Assembly (NCBI GenBank): GCA_945897695.1
Contig: CAMDGW010000115.1
Location: forward strand, 1-7,613
Source: Pseudobacteriovorax antillogorgiicola
GTDB taxonomy: Bacteria; Bdellovibrionota_B; Oligoflexia; Oligoflexales; RGVZ01
DNA: 7,613 bases
Reading direction: 5' to 3'
The translations under genes and the position numbers were made by a program. Positions 1 through 6,645 of this stretch are shown here, piece by piece (the stretch's first letter is position 1; each line of letters opens with the position of its first letter). A model generated the notes under the pieces. The model was not told where the DNA came from. It searched no databases and saw only the letters and a program-made list of their open reading frames with translations.

Positions 1-691
1 GATCAATGCGCCCAGCCGTATTGGCACCATCGGTTAGCAAAACTACGACATGACTTTTGCCCGGCGCATCTTTTAACCGCTTAACTGCGGTTGCCAAACC
101 ATCCCCAATGGCCGTGCCGTCACCAGCCATGCCAATCGTGACTTGCTCAAGAAATTTCTGCAGCATATCGTGATCGATCGTCAACGGCGTCTGGGTATAA
201 GCTTCACTACCAAAGACCACCATACCAATGCGATCATCGACGCGGGCTTCAATAAAATCTGCAATGATTGCTTTGATCACCTCAAGCCGATCAGGACGCT
301 GACCGCGAACTTCAAAATCCCGTGCCCGCATACTCCCCGACGTATCAATAGCAAGCATAATGTCTATACCCTCTGAGGTGCGTTTTCCCTCGCGCTGGGC
401 AAACTGAGGGCGCGCCATCGCTAAAATCAATAAAGCGATACTTATTGAACGAAGAACCCATCCACCGTGACGGAGAATGTTAGGGCGCCGCCGAAGGCTG
501 GGCGGTATCATGATGTCCACATTCGAGAGAGGAATGGCACGCAAACGTCGTCTTCGATCGATGATCCATGGAATCATTGCCAGAGGCAGTATCAACAACC
601 AAGCTGGAGTGGCGAAAAAAACTGGTGACCATGCAAAAAGGCTATCAACTGATGATATCCATCGCTCATAAAAATCAGTTATCAAAAACAC
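1..691 (-). CDS. batA: BatA-type VWA-domain membrane protein, 3' end beyond the window
   Basis: This is the last visible gene of the MoxR-Bat cluster; the left edge cuts it after 230 residues. The chosen start is GTG at 691-689, five bases after the strong Shine-Dalgarno AAGGAGG (703-697). It overlaps the preceding gene's 3' end by 17 bp. Two hydrophobic segments lie at about residues 24-44 and 79-93. The second runs into ARPQ (93-96), the junction typical of BatA/BatB proteins. A VWA domain follows, with a complete metal-ion-dependent adhesion site: DTSGS at 116-120, T193 and D221 in a LLTDGAN stretch. The family is anchored in the inner membrane with the VWA domain outside the cytoplasm. 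Members work with MoxR ATPases and have been tied to stress tolerance in Bacteroides and Leptospira; the exact role is unsettled. BatA rather than BatB is inferred from being the first VWA membrane gene after DUF58. Confidence 0.88.
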   Translation of the reverse strand, partial: MFLITDFYERWISSVDSLFAWSPVFFATPAWLLILPLAMIPWIIDRRRRLRAIPLSNVDIMIPPSLRRRPNILRHGGWVLRSISIALLILAMARPQFAQREGKRTSEGIDIMLAIDTSGSMRARDFEVRGQRPDRLEVIKAIIADFIEARVDDRIGMVVFGSEAYTQTPLTIDHDMLQKFLEQVTIGMAGDGTAIGDGLATAVKRLKDAPGKSHVVVLLTDGANTAGRID

Positions 692-1358
692 GGACACCTC
701 CTTTTTCGTCGATAGAAGGGGGTGCTGTCACTATTTGTACAATTTCTGATTTTTGGTCAGCCTCAAGTCGTTCCAACCAAACTCGCAAACTGGTTAAAAG
801 AGACTCGGCGTCTGAAGACGTCATAACCTCGCCACCAAACCGGACGGCATCAAGTCGCCTCAGGGTGGATTTTATTTCTTGCTCTGAAATGACCGGAATT
901 TTCAGGGATCCTACGGCAAGTAAATGCAAAATCTCTTCTGTTGTGCGCTCGGCCACAGGGACTTGAGTCCTAAGTTCAACACCGCGTCGCAAATGAAGGC
1001 TCATATCACTCGTAAACTGATTCCACGATTTCTGGTCCCTCACTTGATCATCTCGGGGAACTTGAATCGTCCCAATCGACCGATGCAGCTCTGCCCAGAG
1101 ACCTGGCACCTTGGCAAAATCACCCATCAGAGTTTTACTCTTTGCTCTGGACTTATATTTTGTCCACGCGAAAACCAGGGCACTTACGGATGCCGCTACC
1201 AGCAAAACCATGCCAGCGGCAACCAAAACCGCATCTGCTGATATCATTGACTCTGGCTCCAGACGGCCCTTCATTCCGTGGGGCGGAGTTTCTTTTAGAG
1301 ATCCAGTCACGGCTGATGCTAGATTGGAGGTCGGGGTGGATTGCTGATTGGACTTCAT
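675..1358 (-). CDS. Single-pass membrane protein of the MoxR-Bat cluster (DUF4381/BatD-tail-like position)
   Basis: This 227-residue protein starts at ATG 1358-1356, which overlaps the DUF58 stop as ATGA. AAAGGAG (1374-1368) is its ribosome binding site. Residues 1-42 are polar and Ser/Thr/Pro-rich. A single membrane segment spans about 43-65 and is followed by a basic stretch (K67, K69, R71, K73, K75), which predicts the N-terminus outside and the remaining 160 residues in the cytoplasm. The soluble part contains RTTEEI (138-143) and LDAVRFGG (169-176). These resemble, from memory, the cytoplasmic tail after the membrane helix in BatD-like and DUF4381-like proteins of such clusters. Position between DUF58 and batA fits that role. 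There are no VWA or TPR signatures and no catalytic motif is visible. Family assignment is an inference from context and short motifs. The gene looks intact and its function is unknown. Confidence 0.8.
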   Translation of the reverse strand: MKSNQQSTPTSNLASAVTGSLKETPPHGMKGRLEPESMISADAVLVAAGMVLLVAASVSALVFAWTKYKSRAKSKTLMGDFAKVPGLWAELHRSIGTIQVPRDDQVRDQKSWNQFTSDMSLHLRRGVELRTQVPVAERTTEEILHLLAVGSLKIPVISEQEIKSTLRRLDAVRFGGEVMTSSDAESLLTSLRVWLERLEADQKSEIVQIVTAPPSIDEKGGVRVFDN

Positions 1359-2248
1359 CTCGGCAAACTCCTTTGCCCTCGATGTCCCCTTAGATACACC
1401 GAAAGGGGATCCACTACGTTTTGATTAGAAGCTACAGAAAAAAATTGAGAACCGCTTTTTCGTAGCAGATCATTCAAATCCAAAAGTTTTTTTTGGTGAA
1501 ACTCCTTCAGTTCCTTTTTCAACCGCCCATCGGATGCATCAAACTCAAGTCGCTCTCCAGTCTCCCGGTCCACGACCATCAAAACGCCAGCACCTTTACC
1601 CTCAGAAACTCCGTCCACGGGGTCGTAGGTCATTTGCACACAGGTTATGTCGTGCTGACGGGATATACGAGCCAGTGATGCCTCAAAGGAAGACGATAAA
1701 AAATCTGAAATAACAAAACACACGGCGCGTCGTTTTACTGTCTGACTTAAATGATCCAGGGCTGCGGTCAGATTTGTGCCCTTTGACTGTCCTGGCCAAG
1801 TCAACACATCCCGGATGATGCGCCAAACATGCCCCTGACCTTTGCGCGGCGGCACAAACAACTCTACCTTTTCACCAAACAGCATGAGCCCCACGCGGTC
1901 GTTACTTTTAATCGCAAGCCACGCCAAAACAGCCGCTAATTCAGCTGCCGCTTCACGCCGCGATCGCCCTTGACCTGAGGCCAAGGACGCACTCACATCA
2001 ACCATTAACATCAACGTCAACTCGCGTTCTTCGCGAAAGACTTTAATAAATGGCTGACTCATTCTGGCCGTAACATTCCAATCAATCCCGCGTACATCAT
2101 CACCAGGTACGTATTCACGAACTTCGTGAAACTCCATACCTCGCCCATGAAAGGCGCTGGCATAGTCTCCAGTCATCAGATCTGTGGCCGCATGACGGCC
2201 CTGCAAATCGAGAGCTTTGATCCGAGCAATAATTTCAGGTGATAGCAT
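1355..2248 (-). CDS. DUF58 family protein (VWA-like fold), MoxR partner
   Basis: This 297-residue soluble protein carries the DUF58 hallmark at residues 35-62: GRGMEFHEVREYVPGDD followed by R53, D56-W57-N58 and A61-R62. A VWA-like core follows. Its metal-site candidates are D84, S86 and S88 in DVSAS, T158 in GTNL, and D182 in ISDF. Residues from about 240 are charged and helical. No membrane segment is present, so it should be cytoplasmic, possibly bound to the membrane partners encoded next. The start ATG (2248-2246) lies 17 bp after the moxR stop, with AAGGAG at 2266-2261 as a rather distant ribosome binding site. Its stop overlaps the next start by 4 bp. In established clusters DUF58 proteins are encoded beside MoxR ATPases and are presumed adaptor or client proteins. 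The biochemical role is not known, and I assign no gene symbol. Confidence 0.93.
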   Translation of the reverse strand: MLSPEIIARIKALDLQGRHAATDLMTGDYASAFHGRGMEFHEVREYVPGDDVRGIDWNVTARMSQPFIKVFREERELTLMLMVDVSASLASGQGRSRREAAAELAAVLAWLAIKSNDRVGLMLFGEKVELFVPPRKGQGHVWRIIRDVLTWPGQSKGTNLTAALDHLSQTVKRRAVCFVISDFLSSSFEASLARISRQHDITCVQMTYDPVDGVSEGKGAGVLMVVDRETGERLEFDASDGRLKKELKEFHQKKLLDLNDLLRKSGSQFFSVASNQNVVDPLSVYLRGHRGQRSLPR

Positions 2249-2265
2249 AGCGACTCGCGGCTCCT

Positions 2266-3249
2266 TCAGGGAACTTCAACGCGATCCATAATTTTCTTGA
2301 TCACGTGGTCGGTAACCATTGACTCTGCTTCAGCCGCATAACTCAACGTGATCCGATGGCGCAATACATCCATAGCCACATCCTTGACGTCCTGGGGCGT
2401 CACAAAATCGCGCCCTTGGAGCATCGCATTAACTCTGGATGCTTTTTCAAGGAATAGACTTGCGCGAGGGCTAGCACCGGTTTCAATCAAAGATGCGAGC
2501 TCAGGAGCCTTGTAACGAGCGGGCTCCCTGGTTGCAAATACGAGGCTCACTATGTATTGATGGACTTTATCGGAGACTCTGATTCGGGAGACCAGCTGAC
2601 GCGCCTCGATGATATCAGACCGAGACAGCAAGGGCTTTAAGGCCTCACTAAGATTTCCTGAACCGGCCCGCTTGAGCATTTCCATCTCGTCTCGTTCGGT
2701 GCCATAGCCAACCTTAACTTTGAACATGAAGCGATCCACCTGTGCTTCCGGCAAAGGATAAGTACCTTCTTGCTCAACTGGGTTTTGAGTAGCCATCACG
2801 AGAAACGGCTGCTCAAGGATGAAGGTTTCTCCGCCAATGGTAATCTGGCGTTCCTGCATCGCCTCCAGCAAGGCCGACTGGACCTTAGCAGGTGCACGAT
2901 TGATCTCGTCAGCCAGGACAAGATTGGAAAACAGCGGTCCCTTGCGCACATGGAAGGTACCCTGCTTAGGATCATAAATCTGCGTGCCCGTAACGTCCGC
3001 AGGCAGCAGATCTGGTGTGAATTGAATACGTGAAAACCGGAGTCCAGTTAGTTCTCCGATTGTTTTGATGGCGGTGGTCTTTGCCAAGCCGGGCAACCCT
3101 TCCAAGAGCACGTGCCCGTCGGCAATCAGAGCCATAATTAAGCGCTGCCCAACGTAGGCTTGTCCAACAATTCTTGAAGAGAACCCAGCCATAACTTTTT
3201 CAATGCGCTCGGAAAATCGAGCGATATCGCCAGCAATCAAATCATTCAT
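2266..3249 (-). CDS. moxR: MoxR-family AAA+ ATPase
   Basis: This 327-residue cytoplasmic ATPase has every expected AAA+ element. Walker A is GLPGLAKT (51-58) and Walker B is LVLADE (110-115), followed by INRAPAKVQSALLEAMQE (116-133). Sensor 1 is N156 within ATQNP, the arginine finger is R173 in QVDRF, and sensor 2 is R262 in GASPRAS. The length is normal for the family. The start ATG has a strong ribosome binding site, GGGAGG (3260-3255), five bases upstream. It is the first gene of the cluster and probably the energy-using component: MoxR proteins form hexameric rings and remodel VWA-domain partners, such as in methanol dehydrogenase or metal-enzyme maturation. The neighbouring DUF58 and BatA genes support such a partnership. 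The name moxR denotes the family; the substrate is unknown. Confidence 0.96.
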   Translation of the reverse strand: MNDLIAGDIARFSERIEKVMAGFSSRIVGQAYVGQRLIMALIADGHVLLEGLPGLAKTTAIKTIGELTGLRFSRIQFTPDLLPADVTGTQIYDPKQGTFHVRKGPLFSNLVLADEINRAPAKVQSALLEAMQERQITIGGETFILEQPFLVMATQNPVEQEGTYPLPEAQVDRFMFKVKVGYGTERDEMEMLKRAGSGNLSEALKPLLSRSDIIEARQLVSRIRVSDKVHQYIVSLVFATREPARYKAPELASLIETGASPRASLFLEKASRVNAMLQGRDFVTPQDVKDVAMDVLRHRITLSYAAEAESMVTDHVIKKIMDRVEVP

Positions 3250-3285
3250 GAAAACCTCCCCGAAATACCTGATTTAACGGAGATT

Positions 3286-3313
3286 AGTTTATTAGAGCGA
3301 GGGGAATTTTCAA
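3286..3313 (-). promoter_or_regulatory. Putative sigma-70 promoter of the moxR cluster
   Basis: On the minus strand TTGAAA (3313-3308) matches the -35 consensus at five of six positions. TAAACT (3291-3286) matches the -10 at four of six, with a 16-base spacer. Transcription would begin near 3279, giving a leader of about 30 nt before moxR. The placement in the only long gap before the cluster supports it, but the -10 is weak and the call rests on inspection alone. Confidence 0.45.
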
Positions 3314-3327
3314 GGGACTTGTGTCCC
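3314..3327. repeat. Perfect dyad adjoining the moxR -35 element
   Basis: GGGAC (3314-3318) and GTCCC (3323-3327) form a perfect inverted repeat around the loop TTGT. The dyad lies directly upstream of the proposed -35 box. It could be a small operator. Alternatively, it could be a weak terminator stem for the upstream orphan gene, although only TTGAAAATT follows it on the transcribed strand, so it lacks a proper U tract. Part of it also belongs to a direct repeat: GACTTGTG occurs at 3316-3323 and 3328-3335, twelve bases apart. Confidence 0.4.
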
Positions 3328-3368
3328 GACTTGTGGCCTAGAAGTAACGGGTAGCGCACTCGACCCAC

Positions 3369-3382
3369 TGAGAAAGGTCTCA
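3369..3382. repeat. Short perfect hairpin after the orphan gene
   Basis: TGAGA (3369-3373) and TCTCA (3378-3382) form a perfect five-base stem around AAGG. It begins about ten bases beyond the stop of the 410-residue gene on the transcribed strand. No U tract follows, so it is not a convincing intrinsic terminator. It may simply be a 3'-end stem-loop, or chance. Confidence 0.25.
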
Positions 3383-3392
3383 ATCAAAGGAT

Positions 3393-4625
3393 CTAAGCGG
3401 CCCAATAACATCCTGCACGCGGCCGTTGACGGGCAACCTTGTCACGTAAAACAAGAACCCCATCCGACTCACGCCATTGGATTGGGTCTAGATCCATGAG
3501 GTCAGTGATTCGATGCACCTTCGGCAGTACCATCCGTGCCCATGCCAGCTGCGGCTCTTCAGTTAGCCTTGTGACAATGAATCGGAGGGCGCGTCTCTCC
3601 TGCTGAGCCGCAATCAGCACATTCAGCCAGTAATCAGCAAAAGCAATGTCGATACGATGAAGGTGAAGGCGCTCAAAGTAAGCTAAAAGATATGGATGGT
3701 CACCATTGGGGAACCATGAATTAAGTCCCTCCATCAACCTATCCCACTGCTCAGCCTTTGCAAGCTCCTCCAATCGACTTAATTGTTCCTCCACTGCAAA
3801 TATCTTAGGCGTGGGTTCCATGTTTGATCGAGCCATGGATGCTTGCGTGACCGATTGCGCTTTGCTCTTCACGTCACGAACTTTGGGCGCAATGTAATGT
3901 TTCGAGGGTTCTCTAGGAGGTATAGCTTCAGGCAATCCTGCGCTGGGCATTGCAGCTGAGGCTATCTCTATTGATGCGGCATGGGATGGCTGTTTCTCCG
4001 CCGCAGCTTTAGGCGTCTTTACGTTCGCTTTTGGATCTGATGAGTCATAACCAAGTGCTACATCAGACATCACATCCGACGGACCAAGTGTGACCATAGG
4101 GTCTAAAATCAGAGTGGAATCTGGATTTTGTGGAGGTCTTGAAACAGGCCCTGGCTCAAAAAGCGACGGAGGATTTTCCAGGTCAAAAGTTGAAATTGGC
4201 GATTCAGAAGCCCCTTCCTGCCCAGCCCAAGGGCTATGATCCTTACCGGCCAAGGTCGTTGTCACATGCTCTTCCACCGTTAATCGCGCGAGATTTCTGA
4301 CCTCTGGGGAAAGACTCCCATTGGTAATTCGCTTCAGTTCGGATCTAACAATATCAGCTTTACCTTGCTTACCCAGGCCGTCAAAAGCATCAGCAATCGC
4401 AGCGAGACTTTCCGCATCACTAAGAGAGGAGTTGTAGACCATCCATGCTATTTCCATGGCTTTTCGGGGCGATTTCTTTTGAAGCGTACGCGCCAGTTGC
4501 AATGTCGCTTCGACTTTCTCATGCTCCGGCATATCTGAAGCAAGGACAAGAAACCGGTCAACCAACATCGAATCTTTGAAGTTGGCGCTTATCATTTCTA
4601 ACATGCGGACTAAGCCTGGACTCAC
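3393..4625 (-). CDS. Hypothetical protein with TPR-like N-terminus, long linker and helical C-terminus
   Basis: I do not recognise this 410-residue protein. The start is GTG (4625-4623); an in-frame TGA lies two codons upstream, and GGGGAG followed by AG (4641-4634) is a good ribosome binding site. Residues 1-125 are strongly helical, with a TPR-like or other alpha-solenoid look (for example the segment KAMEIAW... through AFDGLGKQGKADIV at about 55-92). Residues 126-283 are rich in Pro, Ser, Ala and Asp and probably disordered, with acidic stretches before about 200 and basic stretches after 240. Residues 284-410 are again helical, opening with EEQLSRLEELAKAEQWDRL. There is no signal peptide, membrane segment or catalytic motif. 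The gene stands alone, after the accC terminator and before the moxR promoter. A cytoplasmic scaffold or adaptor is possible, but this is a guess from architecture only. Confidence 0.8.
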   Translation of the reverse strand: MSPGLVRMLEMISANFKDSMLVDRFLVLASDMPEHEKVEATLQLARTLQKKSPRKAMEIAWMVYNSSLSDAESLAAIADAFDGLGKQGKADIVRSELKRITNGSLSPEVRNLARLTVEEHVTTTLAGKDHSPWAGQEGASESPISTFDLENPPSLFEPGPVSRPPQNPDSTLILDPMVTLGPSDVMSDVALGYDSSDPKANVKTPKAAAEKQPSHAASIEIASAAMPSAGLPEAIPPREPSKHYIAPKVRDVKSKAQSVTQASMARSNMEPTPKIFAVEEQLSRLEELAKAEQWDRLMEGLNSWFPNGDHPYLLAYFERLHLHRIDIAFADYWLNVLIAAQQERRALRFIVTRLTEEPQLAWARMVLPKVHRITDLMDLDPIQWRESDGVLVLRDKVARQRPRAGCYWAA

Positions 4626-4680
4626 CTGTCAAACTCTCCCCTTTGCGAATTCCTATCGATATCGGTCTTCTAAGAGAGGT

Positions 4681-4718
4681 CCTTAATAAAAAAGGGGCAG
4701 GCAAAAAATGCCCACCCC
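4681..4718 (-). terminator. Intrinsic terminator of the efp-accB-accC operon
   Basis: On the minus strand GGGGTGGGCA (4718-4709) pairs with TGCCTGCCCC (4703-4694), giving ten base pairs including two wobbles. A loop of five T residues separates the arms. Six T residues (4693-4688) and then ATT follow at once. The hairpin starts 32 bases after the accC stop. This is a canonical rho-independent terminator and marks the operon end; the orphan gene beyond it should need its own promoter. Confidence 0.93.
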
Positions 4719-4750
4719 GATTGACTCTTAAACACATTGCAGCGCTTGGC

Positions 4751-6085
4751 TTAGACCCCAAACTCCTGCAAAAACTTGGTCGAAACGTCACCACTTATGA
4801 ATCGTTTGTCGTCAAGCACCCGCAAATGAAACGGTATATTGGTGCGAATTCCATCCACCTTCATCTCTCTAAGGGAGCGACGCATGCGCGCAAGACATTC
4901 ATCTCGATCACGACCCCAGGTAATCAACTTTGCTACCATCGAATCGTAAAGCGAAGGCACCGTAAATCCAGAATAAAGCATACCGTCTACACGGACCCCT
5001 GGTCCGCCTGGCTCATGATAACCTGTAACTTTACCAGGCCATGGAGCAAAAGAGACCGGATCTTCCGCATTGATTCGACACTCGAGAGCGTGCCCCCTTA
5101 ATTCAATCTTGTTTGGATCAAACGATAGCTTGTGACCCCGAGCAATGTTGATCTGCTCTTTGATCAAGTCAACGTTGGTGATCATCTCTGTAACTGGGTG
5201 CTCCACTTGAGCCCGCGTGTTCACTTCCATAAAATAGAAGCGTCCATCTTCATCCATCAGAAACTCTACAGTGCCTAAACTCTGGTACCCAACAGCCTTC
5301 GCCAGACGAACGGCAGTATCACCAATCTCTTTACGGCGACCAGGAGTCATAATGGGACAGGGAGCTTCCTCGAGAAGTTTTTGATGTCGTCTTTGAATCG
5401 AACAGTCGCGCTCGCCTAGATGGGCAGCATTTCCATGTTCATCAGCAACCAGCTGCACCTCAACATGACGCGGGCGCTCGCAGTAGCGCTCAATAAACAC
5501 GTCGGCATTGCCAAAACCAACCAAAGCTTCGCTACGAGCAAGATCAAATTGTTTTGATAATTCATCTTTGGACCGAACGATCTTCATACCGCGACCGCCA
5601 CCACCGGCAGCAGCCTTGATGATCAAAGGGAAACCGATTTCCTTGGCCAGTTTCTCCGCCTCAGCAAGAGATTGCACAGCTCCGGCACTGCCTGGAAGCA
5701 TCGGCACGCCAGACTTTTCAGCAAAAGCGCGCGCTTCGACCTTGTTTCCAAGAGCCTGAATGTGAGTCGATTTCGGCCCTATGAATTTGACGCCATATTT
5801 TTCGCAGATCGCTGCGAATTTGGCATTTTCAGACAAGAATCCATACCCAGGATGGATGGCATCAACACCTGCAATTTCTGCCGCACTCATGATTGCAGGA
5901 ATTGACAGATAGCTTTTCTGACTCGGGCCTGGGCCAATACAGATGCTCTCATCTGCAATGCGGGTGTGGAGGGCGTCGCGGTCAGCAAGACTATGAACCG
6001 CAACCGTCTTGAGTCCAAGCTCCTGACAGGCACGAATAACCCGAACAGCAATCTCACCACGGTTGGCGATTAGTACCTTCTTCAT
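4751..6085 (-). CDS. accC: Acetyl-CoA carboxylase, biotin carboxylase subunit
   Basis: AccC carboxylates the biotin carried on AccB, using ATP and bicarbonate, in the cytoplasm at the first committed step of fatty-acid synthesis. The 444 residues compare well with about 449 in E. coli. The order is biotin carboxylase N-terminal domain (IANRGEIAVRVIRA at 6-19; HPGYGFLSEN at 78-87), ATP-grasp domain, then C-terminal domain. Visible active-site residues are K115, K157, the glycine loop GGGGRG (161-166), E274, E287, N289, R291 and E295 in EVNTRAQVEHPVTE, and R337 in ECRINAEDP. The start ATG lies 11 bp after the accB stop, and its ribosome binding site AAGGG overlaps that stop, which suggests translational coupling. 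All key residues are present. No biotinyl domain is fused, so it is AccC rather than a pyruvate or propionyl-CoA carboxylase subunit. Confidence 0.98.
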   Translation of the reverse strand: MKKVLIANRGEIAVRVIRACQELGLKTVAVHSLADRDALHTRIADESICIGPGPSQKSYLSIPAIMSAAEIAGVDAIHPGYGFLSENAKFAAICEKYGVKFIGPKSTHIQALGNKVEARAFAEKSGVPMLPGSAGAVQSLAEAEKLAKEIGFPLIIKAAAGGGGRGMKIVRSKDELSKQFDLARSEALVGFGNADVFIERYCERPRHVEVQLVADEHGNAAHLGERDCSIQRRHQKLLEEAPCPIMTPGRRKEIGDTAVRLAKAVGYQSLGTVEFLMDEDGRFYFMEVNTRAQVEHPVTEMITNVDLIKEQINIARGHKLSFDPNKIELRGHALECRINAEDPVSFAPWPGKVTGYHEPGGPGVRVDGMLYSGFTVPSLYDSMVAKLITWGRDRDECLARMRRSLREMKVDGIRTNIPFHLRVLDDKRFISGDVSTKFLQEFGV

Positions 6086-6096
6086 AGAGAGAGCCC

Positions 6097-6588
6097 TTAT
6101 TCAATAACGAACAATGCTTGATCGAATTCTACTGGCTGACCATTTTCAACCAAAATTTCACGAACAACACCGTCGCGGTCGGCTTCAATTTCATTCATCA
6201 GTTTCATCGCTTCAATAATACAAAGCGTCTGACCTTTTTTGACGCGAGCTCCAACCTCAGCAAATGAATCAGAGCCAGGACTAGAGGCACGATAAAAAGT
6301 ACCAACGAAAGGAGACTTGAGAATATGACCCGATGCAAATCCCTTCGATGTGCCAGCGGGAACCTCGGATTTTAGGCTTGGCGGCTGTGGCATAGATGTC
6401 ATGTGCGGCGCCATCATCGCTGCGCCCATCATGGGTGCAGCCATCATTGGCATTTGGGCCATCGTGCCGGCTGCAGGAGGAGCCTGCATCGTGATTTCGA
6501 CCTTCTGATCTTTAGACTCTACTTTGACGTGATTGAAACCTTGCTTGCGCATAAGTTCCATTAACTGCTCAATGTTTTTCAAATCCAT
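6097..6588 (-). CDS. accB: Acetyl-CoA carboxylase, biotin carboxyl carrier protein
   Basis: AccB carries the covalently bound biotin that shuttles the carboxyl group from AccC to the carboxyltransferase AccAD. The 163 residues start with the typical helix (DLKNIEQLMELMRKQGF) and a short beta segment. A flexible linker follows at about 36-85, then the biotinyl domain at about 87-163. K129 in EAMKLMNEIEAD is the expected biotinylation site. The protruding thumb characteristic of bacterial AccB is present (SPFVGTFYRASSPGSDSF, 92-109). The linker is odd: ten methionines lie between residues 43 and 66, where Ala/Pro is usual. The start ATG is preceded by AGGTGA (6597-6592). The gene lies 57 bp after efp and 11 bp before accC, in one operon. 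Confidence 0.97.
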   Translation of the reverse strand: MDLKNIEQLMELMRKQGFNHVKVESKDQKVEITMQAPPAAGTMAQMPMMAAPMMGAAMMAPHMTSMPQPPSLKSEVPAGTSKGFASGHILKSPFVGTFYRASSPGSDSFAEVGARVKKGQTLCIIEAMKLMNEIEADRDGVVREILVENGQPVEFDQALFVIE

Positions 6589-6645
6589 GATTCACCTACT
6601 AGCGCTGTTAACTGCAGGCTACCCCTTGGCAGCACCGCATGGTCA

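Noticed and set aside
143..376. 77-residue plus-strand frame inside the batA region
   Set aside because: It is opposite the VWA domain coding sequence with its complete metal site.
568..966. 132-residue plus-strand frame opposite the membrane protein and batA start
   Set aside because: It lies antisense to two overlapping genes with good ribosome binding sites; the translation looks like a shadow frame.
924..1393. Three overlapping plus-strand frames
   Set aside because: They overlap each other and are antisense to the membrane protein gene, with no domain or start signal.
4626..4680. Promoter for the orphan gene
   Set aside because: A promoter is expected between the terminator and the GTG start, but I found no convincing -35/-10 pair; the best AT-rich combinations match only about half the consensus.
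4558..4794. 78-residue minus-strand frame bridging accC and the orphan gene
   Set aside because: It crosses the strong intrinsic terminator and overlaps both genes in another frame; no family features are visible.
4643..5101. 152-residue plus-strand frame opposite the end of accC and its terminator
   Set aside because: It is antisense to a confidently identified accC and runs through the terminator hairpin. Its translation has no recognisable domain or good ribosome binding site.
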